DNA of 64,000 nt from Apostichopus japonicus (lineage: Eukaryota > Echinodermata > Holothuroidea > Aspidochirotida > Stichopodidae). The stretch spans positions 22,010,876-22,074,875 of the forward strand of contig NC_092567.1 of assembly GCF_037975245.1 (NCBI RefSeq), given 5' to 3'. Below the pieces are notes generated by a model that was not told the DNA's origin, did no database searches, and saw only the letters and a list, made by a program, of their open reading frames with translations. Both the position numbers and the translations under genes were made by a program. Shown one piece after another: positions 52,568-64,000 of the stretch (position 1 is its first letter; the number at the start of each line of letters is the position of its first letter).

Positions 52568-55500
52568 TTAATCCAGCTGGACCCTTACTCTGCAGATCGG
52601 GCAGGCAGAATTTTGCTGAAAGAGGATGAAACAAGGAGAGACATTTTGCAAAGAGTTGTATTGCACTAGTATAATGATAAACTGTAACCCTAGTTCCACT
52701 TATCCTCTGATAAAATCTCATCCCCCCTACCCATCCGCCCCCCCCAAAAAAAGAAAGAAAAAAAAACAAATAAAAAAGTAAATGGATGAATTTACGGCCG
52801 ACCAATGGCACCAATAAATAAAACTAAACACATAAAAGAACACACAATTTAATACCTTGGGGTCAAATATCGTTTCTGTTGTACATCAGGAATGTATTAA
52901 TTAATTAATTAGTACTGTACATGAAACACTACTTGAAAAGGATGATATATGTAGATAACAATGGTGTGGTAGAGGTGCCAGAGAGAACAAAGCTTACATA
53001 GTTAGATTTTATATAGTAAATGGTTTGATCTCGCCCAGTCAGTTTTGTAAAAAAAAAATCACTTCGATTTAAGTAAACATCGAAAAACCTTACAAAACAA
53101 GAGAGGCAGAGTGAGATGGGGAGAGCAATTGAGAGGCATGTAATTTTTGAGGTTTCAATGTTTTGCGCATCAATTTCATTTCAGTTTGTTGAATTATCTT
53201 TACCATCAAAATTGAAATACTTATCAGCAACCCACCCCCCCTCCCATCCTCCCCCTTGCATCCCACCACATTAAATGCTAAAATTTGACTATTTGTAACA
53301 ATTATGCCCATTTTTTTGCATAGCCTTCTGTGGTACCTAAGAAACTGCTTCCCCTGGGGAGTTTGCCTTACCTCAAACCATTTATCGATGCATTTGGTAT
53401 GGTAAGCGTGAAAGCACGGCAATCTCCTGAGTTCTTCGTTGGTTTCGTAATCACCCATGCAGATGGTACAACTTTTATCCTCCTCCTTCAACTGGTGGCC
53501 GCTGTCGGACTCTTGGAATCTGAAGGTGGGTAACCTGCTGAGGACCTCCACGGCTAGACCCTGAGGGACTGCCGGTCCCAGGTGCTCTGCGAGATCCAGA
53601 AGCCTCTGTTGACGATTTTAAACAACGATGTCATCATTGTTACAGTAGTAAACAAGGACAATAGTTTTGTTTTAAGTTTATTTTTTTATAAGAGACAATA
53701 AGTTCATAGCCTGCCAAAATGTTTTTTTTTTTTTTATTTATTTATTTTTAAATTTTAAATTTTTAAATTTAATTTTTAAATTTTTTTTGCCAAAATGTTA
53801 TAATGCAAAATTGTTTACACTAAAATTTATACCTTGATTGTGTCAGAGGGAAGACTTGCGACAAGTCTAGACCATCCTTTGGTGTTCTTACCTCATAATC
53901 ATCTTGGTCAGGTTCGACATAAGGAGGAAGGTTTGGAAGCCGAGGAAGGTTTGCAAGTCTACGACCCCTCCTATTGCCTCTCTGCGGTGGTCCTCTTCTT
54001 CTCGTCCTCGGCTGGGACAAAAACCGAAAGAAAAAACGAAGATGTCTAGACGATAGGTAGCATTCTATTACGAATGGCAACATTTGAAGAGATGAAAGGA
54101 CGAGTGGGTTTCGATGGAATGGCAACGGGGCTTTTCTGTCTCGTGTAAAAGAATACAGCTGATGACATGTACAACAGATTTCACGGCACAGTTTCCAATT
54201 ATTATTTTTACTGTTAATTTCTGAGGTCTTGGCCAAGATTCTGGTGGTGTGAGGGGGTGAGCAGGTAGAACGGGGGGGGGGGGGGAGGGTAAAGTGGGTT
54301 TATCAATGTGATGGGAAGTAAATGCTTTGCTTAATACCCTACTCACCTCTTGTGGCAGGTCCAGCCAAGGCATCATCTGCTGAGAGGTAAAACTGAAAGA
54401 AATTGGTGCAGGATTGGATTCGGGAGCAAATTCAGTCACGAGAGATTGGACCATGCTACCGATGAGATGCTGAGGGTGGTGACTGCCGAAATCCTGACTG
54501 TTAAACTGAGGGTGCTGTGAAAGTAAACAGCACACCAGTTGAGCATTAACTGAACCAATAATTATTGGTGAGTGTAAGATGGGGCTGAAGGGGGGGCCGG
54601 GGGGGGGACATGTTGCTGAAGTGTTCTCACAAAGTACCTGTACAGTCGTCACCTTAATCCTTGAAAAAAAAATGTTTTAGGAGCAGTTTTGTAGTTTTGC
54701 CAATCAACCACTCTTTATTTGTATTTTATCTTTCAAAGCATTACTTAAAAGCAAAACTAAACTGTTCTTGCACCATAGCTCTATCAAAGAGGGCGTGTCA
54801 ATGACAGCATTGAAAATGCCGAAAGGCCCCTGGTCGCACATAAAGAGGCCCCTGATTAAACAGAAGAGATATCTGAACCAGGGAACACTATTTACAGAGA
54901 GAGATCCGCCCCCCTCCCCTCCCCTATAGTCTTGAATACTCTGACAGTAGTACCTGCGGTGTTGCTAATGTGGCTTCTTCTCTGTCGAACTCTAACTGTA
55001 GCCGACGGGCCATGTCCTCGTCTGCCTCCAGCTGCTGGATGGCCGCAGCGGTCTGCGGAGTGATGTCCAAACCTTTTTAAGGAAAGGAAAGAAGAATAAT
55101 GTTACACAGGTCTGTTTTTCTTTTATATTAGCAGTCACTGTTTTACAATTTAACTTTCAAACTGAGAGAGAAACTATGAAACTGTTCTAAAGACAAAGTC
55201 ACAGCCCTGTACTATCCTTAATGGAAGCTGTCACAACTTGATTTTAACTTCAATGCTGCCCTGTTCCAAAACAACACAGATTGCTTCACCAACCCTTTCT
55301 CTCCTCGCCTCCTCCTCTTACCCATTTATCCCATCCTGTTCCCCCCCCCCATACCCCCTCCCACTGACTAACAGCAAGAAGAAAATGAACTGTAGGAAAT
55401 CTTTCGCCATTACATAACCATTTCCCATTCATATCAGTCATGTACATTCTTCTCATCTGCTTACCTTGAATGGCCATGTTATCACAGGTCCTGTTTACTC

Positions 55501-57154
55501 TCCTAGGAGTTCTGGTGGAATCTCCATCTCCTAAAAGAATTACTGCATCATCATCATCTTCCTCCTCATTGTCGATAATCTCCGTGACACTGCAAGGTCC
55601 ACATTCGCCCCCTCTGTGCCTCCCAGGGGGGGTGTCTACGAAGGTCATGCCGTCCAAGATGACTTCTCTATCATCCTCGTCATCTGATATCACCGCCTCT
55701 GGCGCCACAGGGTGAACTTTTCTTCTCTTCGATGTCCTTCTACTTCCCTGAGAATTTATAGTCAATGAAAGATCTAATGGAGTCCTGTCACTATCGTGAT
55801 CCAACGGTGAATCAGTGGCCGCAATATGTGATATACTTTCTATAGAATGCTGTGTGCTGTCTGAGGTCGGCTTCTGGTTTCTCTGCTCTGTTTGTCTTCT
55901 ATCTCTTAGATCCGAGGCAGTGTCCACTTCTCCGCCGTCCAGTTTCGAAGAGGAAGTTACGAGATCGTTTTGTCCGTCATTACGGTTCTCTTTCAGTGAA
56001 GATGCAGAAGGCTTGTCTCTTAGATGATGTGAATTCAGCTTTAGGTTACTTTTCCTTTCGCTGTAAAATCTTTTCGGCTGCAGATCCTGGTTTAGAATCA
56101 CACCTGCACTTCCCGACGACATTTTCGATGAGTCGCCATCTGCTTTCTTCTGTTCCAGCTTGTGTTTCTTTGCCAAAAACTTGTTGTACCTTAACGTTGA
56201 CTTTGGATCGAGTTGCTCTCTACTAGAAGTCATATTTTCTCTTTCCGTATCTTTGGGTTCGTATTTCCTCTGCTGTCTTCGTTTCTCCATCTCCGTGAAA
56301 TGACGGGAATCGGAATGACGGTGACCGTGTTTCCTTCCCTCTTCCTCGAGATTTGGATAGAACCTAGGATCATATCTGATGGACCCCAAGCCAAGCTCTG
56401 AGTGAAATACACCGGCAGCCTGTTGTTCACGATCCCGAAATTTATGATCAGAAATGTTGAGGTCGTGTCCTTTTCCTTCTTTGCTCTGATGTCGATTCGA
56501 CGAAATACAGAGCCCATTCCTTCTTCTGTAATGCTGGGCACCGTCTTTATGATCATGGGACTTACGTTTGTCACAGCCTGTTCGCGTCTTGTCTTCTCCG
56601 AGAATATCTGGTATATTATCCTCCCAGTCGAAGCTTCTGGGTAGACCTCTTGTCCTCTTTCTGTTCATGGCAAGGTCCGGAGATCTAACTTTTCCAAAAA
56701 CAGGAGACTTGGATGCATCACGTTTCCTTTGATGGGTCGATGAGGCATCATCTGCATCATCATCTTTGTCCTGTCCTGAACTACTCGTACCCGAAGAATC
56801 GGTACCTCTTCTCCCTTGAGGGATGTCCATAATACCTCTTCTCCCTATCCCTTTCACTTTTGACTTAACCAACCCATTTTTGGACATCACAAGTTTTCCC
56901 TTTCTACTCCAGGATTGCTGGGCATTTTCTTTCACCTTAGAAAATCTTCCACCGAACTCAAACTTGTCCCCACTCCGTATTTTATCAGAGGGGTTTACAT
57001 TGTCTGTTGTGACAGCCGTGTCATCTTCACCAGTGTTAGGCATCAAACCACTAGCTGTATCTGGTCTGCAAAGAACTTTGTTCGTACCAAAGTCACGAAG
57101 AAGTCGTTCTCTTAAAGGGGCAATATCTTCCTTGCTGCTTTGGTCTGGTTCCAT
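52568..57154 (-). CDS. RING-H2 E3 ubiquitin ligase with SIM-like motifs, complete, six coding exons
   Basis: Coding exons on the minus strand: 57154-55465, 55072-54954, 54514-54347, 54011-53892, 53605-53372 and 52615-52568. They total 2,379 nt, 792 residues plus TAA, with all phases consistent. Residues 1-563 are polar and disordered, with basic patches (MNRKRTRG) and two acidic-flanked hydrophobic motifs, AVISDDEDDREVIL and DDDDAVILLGDGDS, that look like SUMO-interaction motifs. Exon 2 has a UIM-like helix (LEADEDMARRLQLEFDREEA). Exon 4 is Arg-rich. Exons 5-6 encode a perfect RING-H2: C-x2-C-x14-C-x-H-x2-H-x2-C-x10-C-x2-C (KSCTIC, LPCFHAYHTKC, ACPIC) with the W of DKWFE for E2 binding. It ends ICRVRVQLD. 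The RING resembles the RNF38/RLIM/Arkadia group, but I cannot name the orthologue. The combination suggests a nuclear SUMO-targeted ubiquitin ligase; that is inference. Confidence 0.9.
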
Positions 57155-57188
57155 TTTGGGGATTCAGTAAACCTTTTCATTGATCCCT
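57155..57188 (-). other. 5' UTR part of RING gene exon, preceded by a splice acceptor
   Basis: On the minus strand GGTTTAACAG at 57189 onward is a good acceptor 34 nt upstream of the ATG, so the gene has at least one upstream non-coding exon. I could not locate it with confidence; GC-rich sequence near 57730-57800 is a possible site. Confidence 0.55.
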
Positions 57189-58006
57189 CTGTTAAACCAA
57201 AATATCAACAAAAAAAGACGTTCAAATTATTATTATGTTTTGAGGGATGCTGGAGGGTATGGGGCCAAAATAGCAATGACATTTTCATTTTAATTCATGA
57301 TTACAGTTCCTATCTAATTATCAGTGCCTCCTGCTTAGTGTAAATTACAAGACTCATCACCAATATATTTGTAGAACTAGTAGTATGTCCTATATGACAT
57401 ATGTGACACTTGGTGTTGATATCCTGCCTGCAAAGTTTGATTAACTTAGGTCTAGGGGCCTATATATATGTTCCACTGGTACATGGTTAGACTAGGCTAA
57501 TTCTTTGTTTTCTATTTCTGCAGCTAACATACAAATCGTAAGCTTACTTTGACATTTATTCAACGAATCTAAGCTAGCCCTAAGTTAGGTCTAGGCTAAG
57601 TCTGTATAATAATGTAATCTAACGGTTAACGAGTGGCTTACAGGTCTGTATTCCGTATCAAAAGTATACGATTGGACACTCGGTAAAAAGCCTATACATT
57701 GTACGTAGTAAAGTTACATAAGCCTTGCCTACTGCAAGCTTCACATTGAGCTACGTACGGGAAGATGTGTTTACAAGGCGCGATTTTGCGAAGAAAACTT
57801 GCGCAATCTAAGATGACGTTTAACCCCGATACTTTCCAATTCCTTAGCATTTACCCAAAACTGTTACAGCGCCACACTTTCTGATCTTGCCAAAGAATGC
57901 ATTTTCACAACGAGTCTAGGCTATGCTTCAGATATGTCTATAGGCAATGTTTGTATAATAATATAATCTGAAGTTACGTGAAAAAATGTTTCGAATGCAT
58001 TTTCGG

Positions 58007-58056
58007 ATCGCTTCTCGGCCATTTTGGTTAAGATGATGTGTAGCAGTATGTTCCCT
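58007..58056 (+). pseudogene. Second U2 snRNA 5'-end relic
   Basis: ATCGCTTCTCGGCC, then ATTTTGGTTAAGAT and GTGTAGCAGTATGTTCC, matches the first ~48 nt of U2 with an inserted A and changes in the branch-point-recognition stretch. No downstream U2 structure follows. It lies upstream of the RING gene on the opposite strand. Confidence 0.65.
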
Positions 58057-58369
58057 TTCTAGTGGAATGGTGATACACACCCGACGATGATCACACAGTC
58101 ACAGTCTTGATGCAAGGGGACTGGGATTGAGAGCGGATCAGTCGTTCGGTAGTTTGGTTTTCGTGCCTAGGTTCTTTCCTGTGACGGTGACTTTTCTTAA
58201 AAAGTTTTTTTTCCGGACGATTATAAAAGGAAGGAGTTGTATTCTGTTTAAATCCCGTGCTATTAAAACGAAAGCTATATCACTCGAGGCATGCATAACT
58301 ATAAACATTGTTTTTTTGAGGGAGAGCGGGTCGAATTTATTGCCAGATCGACTGGCCTTTTAGAGACCG

Positions 58370-58567
58370 ATGGATAATTTCAGGGACTCGAGTTCACTAA
58401 AAATAACCGTCCTATTTTCTATGATGACTATCATATTTATTAACCCATCGGTACATTTTCAAGGTTCTGATTCACAAAGCAAATGTAACCACATAATTAG
58501 CCGTTCACATTATATACTATTTTATCATGTAACAATATTCCTTTTTGTTAAGTTGACGGAGAAGTAA
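58370..58567 (+). CDS. Possible first exon with signal peptide, unassigned
   Basis: A 65-codon open frame begins in a favourable context (GACCGATGG) and has a signal-like stretch (LKITVLFSMMTIIFINPSVH). Several GT dinucleotides could be donors, e.g. after CAAAGCAAAT. I recognise no domain and found no obvious following exon. It may be chance. Confidence 0.2.
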   Translation: MDNFRDSSSLKITVLFSMMTIIFINPSVHFQGSDSQSKCNHIISRSHYILFYHVTIFLFVKLTEK

Positions 58568-59613
58568 CGGGCTCTGTTATATTCCGTCATGAGATATTAA
58601 AAAAACTAAGAATAAGCCTGAAATGCTTTGGCATGATTCTTCCGTGAAAGGAACCCTTTGACATTTCCGTTTGATGGCATAACCAGGCCTTCGACTAAAT
58701 GCGTAAATAGCTAATTGAGTTTGTTTAACTTCTTTGCTCATAACATCTACAACAAATAACTTGAATGATACATTCATATACTTCTAAATTCATTTTATAT
58801 TTGAACCCATGTTTATCATTTAGATTATCATCCTACTGTAACTTTATTGTAACAGTTTAAGCTTCAATGTCAGCAATAGTCGGTGTGATGATGGAATATG
58901 TGATGAACCCATGCATGCAGTCGGCTGAAGAACGAAGAATGGGAGAGTTTAACCGAAAGTAAATTTAATGTGATCTTGGCGATCAAACTAGACATTTAAA
59001 CATGGATAAATTATTGGGATTTATCTCTTACTTTTATCTTTGTCTTGGGTGGGGAAGGGGTGCGGCGGGGGTGGTGGGGGGTGTTCGCGGGGGTGTTCGT
59101 CCGAACCTAACCCACTTGGTACATGTTCGTTTATCTTTTTCCCGGTCGGCAGTGTTTTCGCGGTAGTCAGGTTTGAATATTTCGGTAATCTGTACTAAAG
59201 TGTAATAAACGCAAAACGTACAATAATATTTCAGTAGAAAATAACAATGGTTTGTATTGGCCACCGTAGAATTAACAAATCGCTCGAAATCTCGTCAAAT
59301 TAATTGTTTTCTGAGCAAATTTTAATATTGATTATATTAACAAAACATCAAGCCACTATAATGAAGCAAATAATTAGAGATGACTATTTTCATGAAGACG
59401 AACGAAAGCCGAGAAATTTAGCAACATAAAGCATGGAAGGCCCAAAGTCAACATCAGTGTTAATTTATAACATTAGGTTCACTAAATGCAAAGTTGAGCA
59501 GCTTTGATGGGTTTCCGTCGGGGAGACTGGAGGTGTAACTCCCCTAATCATATATATATATATATATGTTTGATTATTTTCACCTTCAGTCCTTAACTAC
59601 GGAAGCGTAGAAG

Positions 59614-59835
59614 GGACATTGCATTGACGAGTTACCAACTTGACAAAACGACAATTATCTGCAAATTGACGAGTTGACGAGATGGAAACGTGACAAAATT
59701 CAGAAAATTGATGCATTGACGAGATAACGGATCTCGTCAATGCATCAATTTTCTGCAAATTGACGAGTTGCACACTTACTACCATCTCGACAAGATGACA
59801 AAATTCAGAAAATTGACGTTTTGACGAGATAACAC
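59614..59835. repeat. TTGACGAG-rich repeat block with a perfect 25-bp hairpin
   Basis: The block repeats ATTGACGAGTTGACGAGAT and GACAAAATTCAGAAAATTGA. Within it 59701-59725 and 59731-59755 are exact reverse complements (arm begins CAGAAAATTGATGCATTGAC) around the 5-nt loop AACGG. Confidence 0.9.
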
Positions 59836-61144
59836 ATTATGCAGTCTTCAAAGATTTTTCGGTTGCTTCGTAGTTGATGATGATAATAAGATAATATCGT
59901 TGAAACTGGCCTAAGAGATGCGTACGGTGTCTACAAGGAGGAGGTGTCGGGGCTGGAGGAGGGGTCTTAGGTGAGGGGTGTCACTCTCCCCTTTGGGGAT
60001 CATGCATATAAGAAAGGATTCTCAAATGCGAAATGGTGCGAACTTTTGTACCTTCAAAGAACATTAGTTTTCAAGAACTTCAATTCGTCAAAGCTATGTT
60101 GGAAATATCACGCCTTCGAACAATGTGCACAAGAGAACATCTTATCGTATATACAAATCTCGTACTCATGTTCATGCATAGTAACTTGTATCTGTGCTAC
60201 AATTCCCACAGTCACATAGGGAGGGGCATGTTTGGATATGTTGTACTGATGTTAGTGCAAGATTAAGTACAGAGAGGTTTGTACTATAGTATTCGTGCTC
60301 ATAACAAGGGGAATTCTTCTTGTACTCGACGCACGAGTCATGCATGTTCTACATACGTATTACAAGTATTGTAATACTAAATTTGTATTGTATGCATGCC
60401 TTTCACAGGCTTTTGTAAAAACGGTCAAACGACTCACAGGTGTTTTGATCTCTTAAACTTCCACTTTGGAGAATATCGATAATGATTTATTCAAGAGTTT
60501 TATTTGTAATGGACAGATCGATTGATCTTTCCATGACAACTCCTCTCTCCACCCCTCTCTCTCTCTCTTTTGAAAGACAAAAACAAAATCAAAACTTCGA
60601 ATCATTCTCATATTCTTATATCTTTTTAAAGGAAATGTAAGAGTCGACAAGACCCAAACAAAATAATTTAATATGTTAAAAGGTCCATTTGAAGATCTTT
60701 TTAAGAATACGGGGTTATCTAAGTGCACCATTCGTTGGGCAAGTGGGCAGGCCAACATGTACTTCAACAAGCTTTTACATAAAGAACCCATTTACCCTCG
60801 CGGGGAATTCGGACTATAAAAATCAATGAAGTTCTTGAAAAGACTCTCTTATTCACACACACTCGTCTGGTCACACTCGTCCACTACAACACATGCACGT
60901 ATCCCTATATATACTCAGTACAATGTCCATAAGTATATTATAATGTTGTGGAGTGCTACGTCCGGCTGATTGGAAAGTACCGGTAGAAGCTGGCTTAAGA
61001 CCATCGAAATTGATCACAATTTGAAAAGGGGAAAAAAGTGATTTTCTGACTTGAAGGAGATGGACCATAATTTCTTCCTTATGTATTGAACTTCATCTGA
61101 TCGTTGGAGGAACCGTATCGGGCTTTTGTTTATCCTAGAAAATA

Positions 61145-61335
61145 TACCGATATATTGGACAAAAGACTACACCGATATTTTGGACAAGAGACACCTATAT
61201 ATTGGACAAGAGACTATACCGATAAATTGGACAATAGACTATACCGATAAATTGGACAAGAGACTATACCTATATATTTGACAATAGACTATACCGATAT
61301 ATTAGCCAAGAGACTATACCGATAAATTGGACAAG
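61145..61335. repeat. 25-bp minisatellite abutting the start codon
   Basis: Units of AGACTATACCGATAAATTGG plus ACAAG start at 61211, 61236, 61261, 61286 and 61311 (exact 25-bp spacing), with diverged copies from about 61145. The last unit ends at 61335 and ATG begins at 61336. Confidence 0.95.

Positions 61336-64000
<2,665 letters not shown>

Larger units (their letters stand above)
57189..61335. other. Intergenic region between the divergent RING and fibrinogen-related genes
   Basis: The promoter of the RING gene and that of the fibrinogen-related gene should both lie here. It holds a U2-like relic (58007), an isolated signal-peptide-like open frame (58370), a hairpin block (59614-59835) and the 25-bp minisatellite (61145-61335). 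The remainder is unique AT-rich sequence with poly-G runs near 59050. Confidence 0.6.

Noticed and set aside
53090-53371. RING protein ending inside the intron after DKWFE
   Set aside because: This would lose the last two zinc-binding cysteines, which are found in frame on the exon at 52568-52615.
55286-55464. Coding extension of the large RING-gene exon past 55465
   Set aside because: A strong donor (CAAG|GTAAGC) ends the exon and the next exons continue in phase to the RING; the extension is intron read-through.
61327-61335. Start of the fibrinogen-related protein at an upstream TTG
   Set aside because: The in-frame ATG at 61336 directly precedes a good signal peptide; the upstream codons belong to the minisatellite.

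Overview
The window is animal nuclear DNA. It has many short exons with GT-AG introns, abundant (TA)n, (TCA)n and poly-G/poly-C tracts, tRNA-derived SINEs and a non-autonomous DNA transposon. A PAN/EGF/fibrinogen-like gene together with a small TNF-receptor-like gene suggests an invertebrate deuterostome. An echinoderm, perhaps a sea cucumber, is my best guess, but this is inferred from gene content and repeat style and is not proven.

Layout. (1) About 3-23,556, + strand: nearly all of a SETDB1/eggless-type histone H3K9 methyltransferase, in 28 exons. Its 5' end lies outside the window. I joined the exons by hand; the summed length from base 9 to the stop is 3,627 nt (1,208 codons plus stop) with every junction in phase. 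Modules in order are: N-terminal region with a duplicated NPW/DLYEE motif, SUMO-interaction-like motif, triple Tudor, second acidic SIM-like motif, MBD, pre-SET, SET split by a ~220-residue insertion, post-SET. Introns carry a hAT-like element with a perfect 8-bp target duplication, a SINE next to a splice acceptor, a recent 145-bp tandem duplication and several minisatellites. (2) 23,557-27,330: probable long 3' UTR or downstream region with a second SINE. (3) 27,331-32,779: repeat-rich intergenic DNA with cruciform-prone AT tracts, a tRNA-like relic, an ATATATCACCAT satellite, an AACCAGGA-motif array, a 21-bp-phased ACGT palindrome array and a diverged ~190-bp direct duplication. (4) 32,780-35,477, +: a four-exon single-pass membrane protein with a TNFR-type cysteine-rich segment and a short tail without a death domain. 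(5) 35,478-51,947: ~16.5 kb with no gene that I can support; it holds simple repeats, a U2 snRNA 5'-end relic, a 22-bp minisatellite and an 11-copy ~85-bp satellite. (6) 52,568-57,154, - strand: a complete 792-residue RING-H2 ubiquitin ligase in six coding exons with SIM-like motifs; it is a candidate SUMO-targeted ubiquitin ligase. (7) 57,189-61,335: intergenic, with a second U2-like relic, a perfect 25-bp hairpin and a 25-bp minisatellite that ends exactly at the next start codon. (8) 61,336-64,000, +: the 5' part of a secreted PAN-EGF-fibrinogen-domain protein, cut by the window end.

The genes do not form an operon or an obvious pathway. SETDB1 is a SUMO-guided heterochromatin writer and the RING protein looks able to bind SUMO. 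The TNFR-like and fibrinogen-related genes are of immune or recognition type. Proximity alone does not show that they work together. No prokaryotic, viral or CRISPR features were seen.
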